NCBI RefSeq assembly: GCF_009938165.1
Contig: NZ_AP019650.1
Location: 1,240,001-1,304,000, forward strand
Direction: 5' to 3'
DNA: 64,000 bases
From: Vibrio taketomensis
Lineage (GTDB): Bacteria; Pseudomonadota; Gammaproteobacteria; Enterobacterales; Vibrionaceae
Shown: piece by piece, positions 18,963-30,721 of the stretch
How the letters are laid out: every line of letters begins with the position of its first letter
Position numbering within the stretch: position 1 is the stretch's first letter
Program-made: the position numbers and the translations under genes
The notes under the pieces: model-generated
What the model was told of the DNA's origin: nothing
The model's input: only the letters and a program-made list of their open reading frames with translations
Database searches by the model: none

Positions 18963-20434
18963 ATGAATACTACCAATGAATCGTGGCTAGCTGCGTTAAA
19001 TACAGGGTTAAGCAGCGTAGTCAACGCCATCAACGGCGTACTTTGGGGTCAGGTACTGGTTTACCTTCTCGTGATTGTCGGTGTGTACTTCACCGTTCGT
19101 CTTGGCTTTATCCAGCTTCGTCAATTTAAACATGCGACACAAATCCTTAAAAGTGGTCGTGAAGTTGATAACGGATTAAGCTCTTACCAAGTTTTGTACT
19201 TCTATGGCTGCTCGCGTGGGCACAGGTAACATGGCAGGTGTGGCTGTAGCACTGACTGTCGGTGGCCCTGGCGCTATCTTCTGGATGTGGCTAATCGCGC
19301 TGTTTGGTATGGCAACGGCATTTGTTGAATCAACGCTAGCGCAAATCTACAAAGTAAAAGACATCGACGGTCAATACCGTGGTGGTCCAGCTTATTACAT
19401 GGAACAAGGCCTAGGCCAGCGCTGGATGGGCTCACTATTCTCAGTCTTTTTGATCATCGCTTTCGGTTTAGTGTTTAACGCGGTTCAAGCAAACACCATC
19501 ACTGACGCTCTCAGCCACTCATTCGGTTTTAATGAAACCATTACTGGTGTGGTGATTGTTGCCTTCTCAGCATTCATTATCATGGGCGGCCTACAAAAAG
19601 TAGCAAAAGCATCAACCAGCATCGTGCCAGTTATGGCGATGGGTTACCTACTGATTGCATTGATTATTGTGGTGATGAACATCACTGAACTTCCAGCTGT
19701 CCTAGCACTGATTGTTAAGAGTGCATTTGGCTGGGAAGAAGCAGCAGTTGGCGGTGTGGCTTACACCGTAGCACAAGCAATGCAAAGCGGTATCGCACGT
19801 GGTTTGTTCTCAAACGAAGCGGGTATGGGTTCTGCAGCAAACGTAGCAGCAAGCGCAACGCCAAACCCAAATCACCCAGCGTCACAAGGTTTTGTACAAA
19901 TGCTAGGCGTGTTTGTTGATACGCTAGTGATCTGTACGGCTTCAGCGGCAATGATCATGCTAAGCGGCGTGATGGACCAGCCAGATGCGGCATCGGGTAT
20001 CGGTCTACTGCAACAAGCCTAACTAATGAGCTAGGTTCATGGACCACTTACTTCATGGCTGCGGCGATCATTCTTTTCTGTTTCTCTTCAATCATTGCGA
20101 ACTACAGCTACGCAGAAACCAACGTTATGTTCCTAAACGGCAACAGCAAGAAAGGTTTAATGGCTTTCCGTGCTTGTGTACTAGGCATGGTAATGTTTGG
20201 CTCTGTGGCTTCTCTGCCTGTGGTTTGGAACCTAGCTGACGCGTCTATGGGTCTGATGGCGATTACTAACATTATCGCACTAGTTCTACTGTCAAAACTG
20301 GCAATCAAAGTGATCAGGGATTACGAAACGCAATTGAAAAAGGTAAAACACCAACTTTCGACCGTTCGAAGTTCCCTGAACTTGAAGGTCTAGAGCATGC
20401 GTGGCAAGAAAGCCATGCTCCAGCAAAGAAATAA
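18963..20434 (+). pseudogene. Alanine/glycine:cation symporter (AGCS family), three frameshifts
   Basis: The parts read 18963-19190 (NGVLWGQVLVYLLVIVGVYFT), 19204-20022 (AARVGTGNMAGVAVAL, the AGCS signature, through GVMDQPDAASGIGLL), 20023-20330 (GSWTTYFMAAAIILFCF, then SYAETNVMFLNG) and a tail ending in ESHAPAKK at 20434. The full length is about 490 codons, normal for sodium:alanine symporters. Shifts lie near 19190, 20020 and 20330. Residual sequence is otherwise well preserved. It imports alanine or glycine across the inner membrane. Confidence 0.8.
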
Positions 20435-20449
20435 TCTCTGACTGATTTC

Positions 20450-20474
20450 AATCCCCACCTAGCGTGGGATTTTA
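20450..20474 (+). terminator. Probable terminator after the AGCS gene
   Basis: AATCCCCA / TGGGATT stem (one bulged base) followed by TTTATTT, 16 bases after the stop codon. Confidence 0.5.
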
Positions 20475-20556
20475 TTTGCTGACTCCCTTTAAATCCGCCT
20501 TGAGTGAGATATTCGCGCCTATCTTGCGTACAACGAACAAACGCAAAAGGGTAACA

Positions 20557-22019
20557 ATGCAAACGATAAACATTGTATGGTTCAAACGAGATCTCAGACT
20601 CACGGATCACACACCACTAAAACACGCGGTTTCATCGAACATTCCCACCCTACTGGTGTACATATTCGAACCAATGCTACTTAATGATGCATTACAGTGA
20701 ACGTCATTGGCGCTTTGTGTGGCAATCATTGCAACACATCAACACCAAACTAAACACTCAACAACACCACATCGCTATTCTGTATGGCAATGCGCTTGAC
20801 GTATTTCGTACCCTTCACGCTCACTTCCATATCAACAGCGTGTTCTCCCATCAAGAAATCGGGCTTAAGTGCACCTTTGAGCGAGACCAAACCATGGCGG
20901 CATGGTTTAAAGCTAATGGTATTCGCTGGCAACAGACGCCTCAAGGCGCCGTCATTCGAGGCGCTAAAAATCGTATTGATTGGGATAAACATTGGCAAAA
21001 TATAATGCGAGCACCGATTGAACTGGTGGTACTCAAGAAAAAAACATTCATCAGCCTAGACGCCGCACAGCTTAACCTCGAATTTACACCACCAGACAGC
21101 TATCTAAATAAGCACCAAGGCATGCAGACTGGCGGCAGCGATGTGGCATGGAAAACACTGGAAGATTTCTTCCAACGACGTGGCAAAGATTATTACCGCT
21201 GTATCTCTAAGCCAGAAGCATCAAGAACCGCTTGTACTCGCCTCTCTCCTTATTTGGCATAGGGGAACATTTCGTTACGCGAGGTATACCAATTTTTGCT
21301 ACAAAACTGGAAGTTAGCGGGATTTCGTCGCAGTCTGATCGCGCTCTCATCGAGGCTCCATTGGCACTGCCATTTTATGCAGAAATTCGAATCTGAGTGC
21401 GAGATGGAACAACGTTGCGTCAATCAAGCCTATGATGCACTCCTCAGTCAAAACTGTGACAAAAATGCGCACACACTCAACGCGTGGAAAAACGGTACTA
21501 CTGGCATCCCGCTGGTTGATGCATGCATGCGTTGTTTACATCATACTGGCTACATCAATTTTCGTATGCGAGCGATGCTGGTGAGTTTTCTGACTCATCA
21601 TTTGAATATGAATTGGCGTGATGGCGTCACGCACCTAGCGCAGCTATTCCTCGATTTTGAGCCGGGCATTCATTATCCTCAATTTCAGATGCAAGCGAGT
21701 GTGACGGGGACCAACACGATTCGCATCTATAACCCCACAAAGCAAGCACAAGATCATGACGAAGAAGGGTTTTATCCGCAAATGGGTACCAGAATTGGCG
21801 CTCCTTCCTGCTCCATTAATCTTTGAACCCTGGAAGATAACGCCGATGGAAGCGGTAATGTATCAACTTCAACCTGATTCACCTTACCTCAATCCTGTGA
21901 TTGATATCGAAGCAAGCGCGAAAGGGGCTCGCGAACGATTGTGGTCTTGGCGAAAACGTGAGGATGTCAAACAAGAAGCTAAGCGCATTTTATCACGGCA
22001 TGTGCGTCCTTCCGGTTGA
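20557..22019 (+). pseudogene. Photolyase/cryptochrome family flavoprotein, three frameshifts
   Basis: ATG 20557 ([18 protein letters not shown]) is the photolyase N-terminal antenna-binding domain; it continues from 20684 in a second frame, 21296 in a third and 21756 in a fourth. The FAD-binding domain motifs are present: [30 protein letters not shown] and [15 protein letters not shown]. The IRIYNP...WVPEL arrangement occurs in blue-light sensory or single-strand-active members as well as in repair enzymes, so repair versus signalling cannot be decided. Total length of about 487 codons is normal. AAAGGGTAACA precedes the start. Confidence 0.78.
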
Positions 22020-22251
22020 TAACATTTACCGACAAAGCGTTCACATTTTTGACAACAAACATTCGCCTACTTTGTCTAATCGGGTAAGTTGTCGGCGAGC
22101 AGACCGACGTCTAAATAACAAAAATAGCATTTGACTAAACTCGGTCTTATCCACCACTCCTACACCATCTAGCTCACGACAAATTGCTTGTTACTTAGCG
22201 TTTGTTGTTGAGGTTTTCGTGTAATTTTGCTGCCAAATGCGAGGGTAAATC

Positions 22252-22763
22252 GTGAATAAGCAAAGAGGTTTTACATTAATTGAATTGGTTGTCGTGATCG
22301 TTGTTCTAGGTTTTAGCCGTCACCGCAGCACCAAGATTTTTAAACTTACAATCCGATGCTAAGCAATCGACATTACAAGGCGTCAAAGGGAGCATCGTCT
22401 CAGCCTTTACTTTGTTTCAATCCAAAATCCTTGTGCCGAGTGCCGATCTATCGCAATGCTCTGATGATGTGTGTTTGACGATAAATGGTGTCACCATTAA
22501 GCAAAACTCTGTTGATGGCAATCCATTTTTTACCAGTACTCCAGCTCAAGCCATTGACGAGTTAAGTGCGATCGCCAACATAGAGTTAGTCGAATTTGGA
22601 CAAGGCAACACATCCAACTTTGGGCTCAGAACCGACCCTAATAACCTTGGTGGATTTTGTATCCCGGTAATGTGAGCGATGAAAATACTCAATGCTACCT
22701 CATCTATACCCTGCTAGCACCGACAATACCATGGCGTTAGATGTGGTTCATTCTGGCTGCTGA
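22252..22763 (+). pseudogene. MshA-like type IV pilin, frameshifted
   Basis: GTG 22252 starts a class III signal, [19 protein letters not shown], cut by a frameshift right after this segment; the next frame gives [18 protein letters not shown], typical of MshA-like pilins, and then a cysteine-containing globular domain ([10 protein letters not shown]). A second shift near 22665 gives a C-terminus ending LDVVHSGC with the usual terminal Cys. The prepilin peptidase site G-F and Glu5 are present. No pilus assembly gene is adjacent. This is one of four orphan pilins in the window. Confidence 0.7.
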
Positions 22764-22817
22764 TACCATTTCTTCAGAAACTTAAGGCTCCACAATCGAG
22801 CCTTAAGTCCCTCTCCA

Positions 22818-24242
22818 TCACTGTTTATTGCTCATCCAAGAAGGTTTGCGATTTTGATAAATCCATATCGGAATCAGCAAAAACACCAAGGTCAACACCA
22901 CCAGAATGGCAATATAGGAAAATGCACTGCCGGTATTGATTTGTGAGGGTGGCTGAAAGCTCAAACTTAGTGCCACAAAGCTTGAAACTAGCCCCAGCAT
23001 ACCAATCACCCAAATCCCTAGATTGCCAAATGGTATTTTGTAAGGCCGATTCACTTGTGGCGATTTATAGCGTAAATAAATCGCTCCAGAGAACAGCATC
23101 AAATACATAATTAAATAAAGAATTGATGCCAACTGTCCAAGAATCTGAAACGCAGATTGCACCGAAGGCAACACAATCAACACCAACGACAGTATGCTAA
23201 CAATCAATCCCTGCACATACAAAATCGGCATTTGTACCCCGTTCTGATTACTGCCTTGCAACCTAGGAGGCAGATACCTCTTGACCGACTTGAAATAGCC
23301 CGGTTGATGGGCCAGCTACAATCACGGTAATTTGCCCGAACACACCAATCGCAATCGCGGCGGTGATGACTTGCTCATCCACGGCATATGGAAGAAACTA
23401 AATATGGTGTCGTAGGTAATGAGAGGCTTTCAACCAGATTAATTTTGGCGTGAGGAACCACTGCGCTGATGATGAGTGTACCCAACACTAAAAAGAGCAC
23501 TGTCATACCAGAGGCAATCCCAATCGCTATTGGGTAGTTTTTGGAAGGATTGTCCATGTTTTGCACGTGAACGGCATTTATCTCCATACCGGGTAAAACA
23601 GAAACACGCTTGAAGCGAGCACTAAACTGTGAAATTGATGGAAGTCTGGAAACAGACTGGCTGGTTGACACAGGAATTCAACATTGCCTTTACCATCACA
23701 TAAGCAATGCCGCTAACAAACAAAATAAGCAATGGAATAAGCGTACCGATAATCCCTGCAGCAGCACTTATTCTCGCCGCAGACTTGATCCCTTTAGAGG
23801 TGGTGTGTTGAAACCAGTAGATACCGAGCACCACAGACAGGATGTAATACTTATTGGCCGCAATTTGTTGGGGCTTTTATCGATAAAGGCTATCGATACC
23901 GCAATAAAGATCAACATGGTTGGGAAACAAATCGTTGTCGCCAGCCACTGTAGATAAATGGCAACAAAACCCGCTCGTTTTCCGTATGCCGCACTAATCC
24001 AATTAAATACCCCACCTTTTGTGGCCAACCGGTCGCGAGCTCTGCCGCCACTAAAGACACGGGTACTAAAAGCACACTGCCGCAAATAAGTAATAAAAAT
24101 CGATGTCAAACCGTACTCGGCTTCTGGCGCTAACCCTCTGGTGCTGGTACCGTGGTGATGTTCATTACGGCAAACGTCAACACGCTGATTTTGGCAACCG
24201 CACCTTTATTCAGTTGGGGCGAGCTTTTTTAACAGTATTCAT
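22818..24242 (-). pseudogene. GadC-like amino acid antiporter (APC superfamily), copy 1, many frameshifts
   Basis: The gene starts at ATG 24242 (GGAGAG upstream) and stops at 22818. Recognisable pieces in different frames include AVMNITTV, GGVFNWISAAYGKRAGF, GMEINAVHVQNMDNPSKNYPIA and the C-terminal LVFLLIPIWIYQNRKPSW. These match, segment by segment, the second copy that lies directly upstream. APC antiporters of this group exchange glutamate for GABA or similar acid/amine pairs. At least four shifts interrupt it. Confidence 0.75.
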
Positions 24243-24299
24243 TTCTACTCTCTCCAGTGATGAGGGCCTTAAACATAAAGCCCTCGTTATCACGACTCG

Positions 24300-25728
24300 T
24301 TAATCATTGGTTGAAGTTGCCCAACTTGGTTTACGGCAGGCATAAATAACAAATGGGATCACCGTAAAGGCGACGGTGCCAATCACCAAAATACCGACGT
24401 ATGAAGGCGAACCCGTAGAGATTTGAGATGGAGGAATAAAACTCAACACAAAGGCAAGAATCGACCCAATCAGACCTGTCCCTGCAATTGCCAAAGGCCA
24501 AATTTTCCGCCAGGAAGTTTGTATGGTCTTGGTGTGTCCGGTTCTTTGTAACGCAAGTGATCACGGAAAGGAACAGCATAATGTACATGCCAAGGTACAA
24601 AATTACCGCCAATTGGCTGATCATTTGATACGCAGCTTGTACTGAAGGTAATACGGTCATCACAATCACAAGGATGGTCACAATCGCACCTTGGCACATC
24701 AGAATATTTCTTTGCACGCCATTTTGTTCACTTTTTGCAGTGACAAAGGCAAATAGCCTTTTACCCACCTGCAGAATACCCGCAGAAGGCCAGAAATAAT
24801 CGCAATGATTTGACCAAGTACCCTAACGCAATGGCTGCAGCAGTTACATTACCTAGCCAACCTAAACCAAAGTGTGCAAACAGTTTGTCATAAGCGACCA
24901 ATAAGCTCTGCACTAAGTTAATATCATTTTTGGGATGATGGTGGCGATAGATAGAGTACCGAAAATAAAGATCAGCACGGTAAAGAGACTCGCGGAGATA
25001 ATCGCTAGCGGATAGTCTCTCGATGGGTTCTTAACCTCAGTGACGTGTACGGCGTTAATTTCCATACCGGCAAAGAACAAAAAGATACTCGCAGCTAAAA
25101 CCAAGTTATTGAAATTACTCAAATCAGGGAAAAAGTGCTGCATGGAGAAATCAAAGTGCACCGGATTGCCATTGGCTATGTAGATAGCAGCCAATGTGAC
25201 CAGCAGAATAGCAGGAATAATCGTACCGATAAGGCCCGCTAGAGAGCTGATTTTCGATGCTGTACTGACGCCTTTTAAGCTAATAAAGGTTGCAAACCAA
25301 TACACCACCAGCACCACGGCACCGCTATAAAACCGGTTAGCCGCCAAGGCTTGGTCAAAAAGTTTGATCAGGGCCGATAAATGCCAGCGCCACACCCGCA
25401 AAATTAACACAGTTGGAAACCAAATTGTGGTCGCCAGCCATTGAAGATAAATAGCCAAGCCCAAACGGTGACCAAATGCTTTACTGATCCAGTTAAACAC
25501 GCCACCTTTTTGCGGCCAACCGGTTGCAAGTTCTGCGGCGCACAAAGCCACAGGAATTAAAAAGAACAGAGCAGCGAAGATATAATAAAATGCAGCGGTG
25601 GTGCCATATTCCGCTTCTGAGGATAGCCCACGCAAGCTGACTACCGTAGTGACATTCATAACCGCAAGAGTTGCCACCGTTAGCTTAGTTTTGGTTGAGC
25701 TAGTCGTGGCTGAAGTACTTTCAGACAT
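24300..25728 (-). pseudogene. GadC-like amino acid antiporter (APC superfamily), copy 2, frameshifted
   Basis: ATG 25728 (MSESTSATTSSTKTKLTVAT) leads into about 12 membrane segments: VTTVVSLRGLSSEAEYG, ATGWPQKGGVFNWISKAFG, AGMEINAVHVTEVKNPSRDY. A pair of compensating shifts garbles the stretch near residue 110, and further shifts lie near 24910, 24770 and 24490. The last stretch ends at 24300 with ACRKPSW. It is a tandem paralog of copy 1, and both lie downstream of a group II decarboxylase on the same strand. This is the arrangement expected of a decarboxylase/antiporter acid-stress module. Confidence 0.78.
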
Positions 25729-25755
25729 AGGTTAACCCTTAAATCACAGTTAACA

Positions 25756-25872
25756 GCTATACCCATTCAGCTTCAAGTTGCGGTTAGGTTGATGAAGTGC
25801 CCATACCCACAAGAACTAGGCAGTGACAAACCACATCGCTGACTACGCAATCATAAAGTTGAATGGATACGT
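25756..25872. repeat. ERIC-like intergenic inverted-repeat element
   Basis: About 117 bases bounded by inverted ends, ACCCATTCAGCTTCAAG on the left and AAGTTGAATGGAT on the right, with an imperfect internal dyad. It lies between the antiporter and decarboxylase genes. Size and ends resemble the ERIC-type palindromic elements dispersed in Vibrio genomes; family assignment is from memory. Confidence 0.55.
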
Positions 25873-25924
25873 TACTCGTGCCAATAAGCGAGTTATTGGC
25901 ACGTTATTACCGATGAATTAGCGT

Positions 25925-27625
25925 TCAGAAGAACTTCATCTCTAACAACACACAATCAATTGCGTAGCGCATAATTTCAGGGGTGATATGCACATTCATT
26001 GGGAATATTTTCAGAGCGAAAATATAAGCGTCGGGATCGGTATCATCACATTATATTCAGCCACACGGAAGCCTGTGCTAAAGCTAATATATGGCGTGTA
26101 TCTACCGTTAATTTGTTTGCCTTCGGAACCAGTGATAAAGTTTGTCACCGATCGCTTTGGTCAACATGTTATTTTCAACCAACTGCTCTTTATAAGCAGG
26201 ATATAAAGTTCTTTTCTATATTGCTCCTCAGCAATAACACCGTCTGGGTATGCACGAAACAAAGTAACCAAACCATGATCTTCTGAGTTCACACACACGG
26301 TTTCTGTGTGGGAGCGATCACGTTACGTAGGAAGTATTGATTTTCTAAAATACCACCAAGAATCGCTTGGAAGCCTTCGTAACCGAAGTATTTTGGTTGC
26401 CCAACCCGCTAATGAGCCCGTTGCCGCACGAGAGACACTTCGAGGGTGTAATCCAATGGATTATATGGTGAGCGTGGTTGTAAATACGCAGAGCAGGACG
26501 TTTAAGTAGTGTCTCAAACTCTTCACTATCTTTATATACAAAACAGCTACTTGCATATGGAGACCAACCTACTTTGTGGAAGTCGACACCAATGGCATCT
26601 GCATATTGCACACCAGATAGCGCTTGCGCATTCGCTTTTAGTGATGGAATGATTTCTTTGGAGAATTGAAGTGGGTTTGCTTCAAAATCATACTCTTTGA
26701 ACGTCGCCCATGCCCAAACCACCACTGAGTCACAGTAAAGTAGCGCTTTACCATATTTTCAGGGTTATTTGGGTATTTGTCCATTTACGCACACCTTCAA
26801 CCGGATCAAATGCGTTTGCGTCAGTAGTACCCATAGTACAAACCACTGAGGCAACAGGAATATCGTTGTCACGACATTCTTTTAGAATTTCTTCTAAATG
26901 TTCCAGATCCATTGCGTTGGAATGAACATCAGTACGCACTTTAATGATGTTATCCATACCAAGACCCATCCAGTCGGTACTGTTAAGCATGGTATAGTGA
27001 GCTTGGTGAGAACGATCACTTTCGCGTCAGTACGCACCTTTTGACGTGAATCTCTAAGCACACGGCTAAGAGCGTATTTCACATGGTAAGTCCAACAACC
27101 TGAGCCACCATAAGTATACAAACAGCCCGTGTTTTCGAGTTCCAACCAAATAGGTTACCTAGCATGCCACTTTCTAGTTCTGCGCGGTTATGCGTTCCAT
27201 GAATATTCACCTTCAAGAATATTAGGCGAGATTTCGGATAGAACGGCGGCAACGATGGAGCAGTATTCGCTTGCGGAATAACGTTACATCGTCAATGGGT
27301 GAGTTTGGTAAACCTTCAAACAGCTCAATCGTCTCATCAATCACTTTGTCAGTGGTGCTCATAACCGCTGGCATACTGATTCGTTTAACATGATCGAAGT
27401 CGATAGTTAGTGCTGGGTTTTACCAAGAAAAGCAGGGCCTTCAGCATCTGGGCGAAGCTGGTCTAGCGCTTTAACGGCGCGATTAATGGCGTTGGCGAGA
27501 GGATCGGATTTCTCATTTTGGTAGGCAGGAAATGCACCGAGCATATCATTACGATATTGCGCCCAGTTACTTGCATCAGTTGTAATATTGTTTTCTAAGT
27601 CCCAGTTTTGTTCATATGTTTTCAT
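25925..27625 (-). pseudogene. Group II PLP-dependent decarboxylase (glutamate/aspartate type), many frameshifts
   Basis: ATG 27625 (MKTYEQNWDLENNITTD) to stop 25925, about 567 codons, the size of Vibrio group II decarboxylases such as PanP. The PLP-lysine segment is VDFHKVGWSPYASSCFVYKD (26530-26590). Upstream are PVASVVCTMGTTDANAFDPV and a cofactor-site segment; downstream, after shifts, are HGLVTLFRAYPDG, SFSTGFRVAEYN and FPMNVHITPEIMRYAIDCVLLE. At least five shifts. The neighbouring GadC-like antiporters favour glutamate to GABA conversion; PanP-type aspartate decarboxylation is the alternative. Confidence 0.72.
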
Positions 27626-28008
27626 TTCTTTAGTCCTTAAGTGAACAGGGCACCTAATCACCGAGAATAGTCTATGGTTGAAAATCGTAGGCTATTACAA
27701 TGATATTTCACAGCAGCATAAAGTATTAACGTGCTGACATAATTAAATTAACAGTGTTTGTGATATTGAAATGCGTTATTACAGGATGTTAAGTTGCAAT
27801 ATTGCTTGTATAAAACACAAGCTAAATGTGCGTGATTTAAATACGCATCACAATCGATACACTATTAAAACTTATTTCTACCAATCGATTGCTGATATTA
27901 GAACTATCAATAAATACCTTGACAACTGCGCCTTTATTATTTTGATGAGAAATAAATTAAGGCAATTTATACTCAAGTCACCATGACTCTACTTATTTTG
28001 AGACCATC
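27626..28008. other. AT-rich intergenic region
   Basis: 383 bases between the divergent decarboxylase and MazG-like genes. Very AT-rich; no convincing gene, hairpin or repeat seen. It presumably holds both promoters. Confidence 0.4.
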
Positions 28009-28331
28009 ATGCCAGAGCTAAAATCCTCCCCAACCTTAGCTGACTTTCAACACTATGTAGCGGTGGAGATAGAACGTGGCTTTGCCAATCAGCCTCCGTT
28101 GAAAAATGTTTATTGCTGGGTGAGAAGATTGGTGAGCTCTTTAAAGCGATTCGTAAAGCAGAAGGGATTGATCGACCCTCAATCAAAGGTGGGTGAAATC
28201 GGCGATGAACTATCCGATATATTTATCTATCTGTGCTCAATAGCAAATCGCTATGATATTGACCTTGAACAAGCATTTGTGGCCAAAGAGAGAACAAACG
28301 CCGCAAATGGCAAACAAGTCCATCATCATGA
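28009..28331 (+). pseudogene. MazG-like nucleotide pyrophosphohydrolase, frameshifted
   Basis: ATG 28009. The family sequence is restored only by switching frame: after ANQPPLK the correct frame reads CLLLGEKIGELFKAIRKAEGIDRPS, then returns to KVGEIGDELSDIFIYLCSIANRYDIDLEQAF; the last part reads NKRRKWQTSPSS with a stop at 28329-28331. The EE/ELxD metal-binding motifs (GEKIGELFKA, GDELSD) are those of MazG-fold NTP pyrophosphohydrolases. The rebuilt stop overlaps the next start as ATGA, showing translational coupling to the HAD gene. Three shifts. Confidence 0.65.
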
Positions 28332-28973
28332 ATCTCGCACTATTTGACTTCGATGGCACCATCACAAATCAAGACGCGTTCACCAGGTTTCTTTATTTTG
28401 CCACGCCTAAATCTCGCCTGATTATTGGAGGGATCATTGCCTCGCCCGTAGTTGCGCTGTACAAACTCGGATGGTTACCTGCGTTTTACTCGCCCGATTC
28501 TCTCACGCATCGCCTATGGGTATCGCCGTTGTGATGAGCTCGATGCGATAGCCCAGCGCTTTGTTGACCATTACTTACCATCGGTCATCCGCCCAGAAGC
28601 ACAACAGCAACTTGAATGGCATAAGCGCAATGGCGATGAGATCTATGTGGTCTCAGCCTCACTCAGCCCCTATCTGAACATTTGGTGCCAGCAACAAGGT
28701 ATTAAACTGGTGTGTAGCCAGCTGGCTATCAAACATAACCGCTACACGGGTGCTTATGTCGATGGTGACTGCAGCCTAGAGAACAAAGTCCGTTTGCTCA
28801 AACAATCTCTGGCTCAGCAAGGTCAAACGCTTGAAAGTTTTCGGCACATCTATGCCTATGGCGATACTTATGAAGATGTGCCAATGCTTGAGCTTGCCGA
28901 GCATAAATTCTTTGCTTGGCAACCCATCACCACGACTGGCGACATTGAGCGCTTAATCAAGCCCCACCGATAA
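28328..28973 (+). CDS. HAD-IB family phosphatase (PSPase-like), one frameshift
   Basis: ATG 28328 begins NLALFDFDGTITNQDAF, the HAD motif I with its catalytic Asp pair. A frameshift near 28500 joins to YGYRRCDELDAIAQRFVDHYL. Motif II is VVSASLSP and motif III/IV is K...YAYGDTYEDVPML. About 214 aa, typical of HAD-superfamily subfamily IB. It lies between a MazG-like and a cupin gene with overlapping or short-spaced starts. Substrate unknown (a small phosphomonoester). Confidence 0.75.
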
Positions 28974-28984
28974 GGAACATCAAC

Positions 28985-29306
28985 ATGCCGATGGACAATT
29001 TCTTTGCCAATATTGCCGACAAACTCGACCATGAAGAGTTTACCGACATACTCAAAGGCGGAAGCCTACGTATCGAGCGCATCGTTTCTTATGGACAAAG
29101 TTCTCCAGAGCAGGGTTGGTACGATCAAGAAGAACATGAATGGGTATTAGTTCTGAGTGGCTTTGGCGTGATTGAATATGACAATGGTGACGTCTTTACA
29201 CTTAACGCAGGTGATCATCTCAACATTCCAGCACATCAAAGCACCGAGTAAAGCGACATCACCTGATGAACCAACCGTGTGGCTGGCGGTGTTTTATCGA
29301 AGCTAA
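28985..29306 (+). CDS. Small cupin-domain protein, frameshift near the end
   Basis: ATG 28985, 11 bases after the HAD gene. The cupin core shows EEHEWVLVLSGFGVIEYDNG and LNAGDHLNIPAHQ, as in phosphomannose-isomerase-like single-domain cupins. One shift near 29245 converts a premature stop (HQSTE) into HQ-KHRVKATSPDEPTVWLAVFYRS ending at 29306, which completes the barrel. About 106 aa. Function unknown. Confidence 0.7.
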
Positions 29307-29310
29307 ACAC

Positions 29311-29342
29311 AAAGCCCCAAGGCATCAACCTTGGGGCTTTCT
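29311..29342. terminator. Bidirectional terminator between the cupin gene and manA
   Basis: Perfect 12-bp stem AAAGCCCCAAGG / CCTTGGGGCTTT with a 6-nt loop between convergent genes. Confidence 0.85.
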
Positions 29343-29427
29343 ACTTTAGGAGCGGTGACTAACGTTGGTACACAACCTAGGGGAAAATTGAGTAACGAGC
29401 TTTTAAGCCGCTGACTCGAGCTCAATA

Positions 29428-30601
29428 CTAGTTAAACGCGCGAGCTAACGTGCCGTTACCTTGATATTGATAGCGACGAGCGTTACTGCACACAAACAGT
29501 GATTCGCCCGATTTCAGCGTCATGCTCTGTTTACCATCGCTCACGCTAACTTCACCTTCAACACACAACAGAATTTCTGCGCCGCGTACATACTGAGATG
29601 TTACTTCCGTACTTGATTTCAGCACTTCAAAGCCAAAGTCATCCACGGGAATTGGATAACCAATTTTGTTTTCCATTTGGTAAGGTGTTAGCTTGATGTG
29701 CTGCGGGTCAATCGAGACAAACTTGGTGTTATCAATCAGCTCGGCGACGTCCATATGCTTTGGCGTCAAACCCGCAAACACATTGTCAGAGTTGGCCTGA
29801 TCTCCAAACCCGTACCTTTGACGTAGCATGTGGTGTTTCAGCATGCAGAACATCGCCTCACCGGCTCAAGCTCAACCATTAAGCATTAGTGGAAGACAAA
29901 CCGATATCATCGGCATACTCTTGGTTAAATTCAGCAATAAGCGCAAAGGCTTCACGAGCTTGAGCGGTTTAGCTCGTCCGGCAATGGCTGGTGCAGTTCC
30001 GCCAGCGCTTGTTGTTTACGCTCACCACTAAGATTCATCACTACTGCAAAGAACTGGCTTAAACCTTTTACTTAGCATATCTGCGAGGTGCGTCGATCTC
30101 ACTGCGCAGCGTTTCAATCCAGCGGTTAAATAGCGAGACGATTTCATTGATTGGTCGAAAGCCATTCATCGCTTTGTAAAATGTCAGCGCATACACCAAC
30201 TCTGGTTTATGGTTGGCATCTTTGTAGTTGCGATTACCCGCTGCGAGATCAATACCCTGCGAGTTTTCTTTTCATAGCCTGCGATAGCTTTACCACGGCG
30301 GATGCACCTGAACCGACAGTGGTTTGTCGGCCGCTAATACCTTAAACAGATAAGGCAATTCGCCAAAACGCTCTACCGTGTAATCACCCAGTACACCCAC
30401 TGGATCTTGAGCGATGAAGTCCGAAAGGAGCATGCCGTTATCAGCCAGCTTAGAGCAACCATTTGGATGTGCACCCATCCAAATCTCAGCTTGTGGCTGA
30501 TTACTTGGATTGGCAATGCCAAACAGTTCCGTAATCGCTGTTTGGCTACCCCAAACGTAATTCTGAATGACGTTATCAAGTTTGAATAATGCCTGATTCA
30601 T
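29428..30601 (-). pseudogene. manA: Mannose-6-phosphate isomerase, class I, frameshifted in the middle
   Basis: N-terminal part 30601-30290 reads FKLDNVIQNYVWGSQTAITELFG and ends LFKVLAADKPLSVQVHP, the Zn-site QVHP motif of type I PMI. The C-terminal part 29853-29428 gives RQRYGFGDQANSDNVFAGLTPKH and the terminal cupin domain (GEVSVSDGKQSMTLKSGESLFV). The stretch 29860-30290 needs at least two frame changes. The enzyme interconverts mannose-6-phosphate and fructose-6-phosphate; it lies downstream of mngB on the same strand, where it would route mannosylglycerate-derived mannose-6-phosphate into glycolysis. Confidence 0.85.
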
Positions 30602-30664
30602 AACGAGATTCTCTTTAAAGCTGCGGGCAAAGCAATTTATCGCCTTACCCTAAAATGAGAGCCT

Positions 30665-30695
30665 CTCAAGTGATGCTTAATCTGCATCACTTGAG
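30665..30695. repeat. Hairpin between mngB and manA
   Basis: Perfect 12-bp stem CTCAAGTGATGC / GCATCACTTGAG with a 7-nt loop. No T-run on the minus strand, so probably an mRNA stability or processing element inside the operon. Confidence 0.5.
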
Positions 30696-30721
30696 GCGGA
30701 TTTCTGAAAACAATGGTGAGA

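Noticed and set aside
27771..27986. 71-aa open frame in the AT-rich gap before the MazG-like gene
   Set aside because: No Shine-Dalgarno, low-complexity AT-rich composition and no family resemblance.
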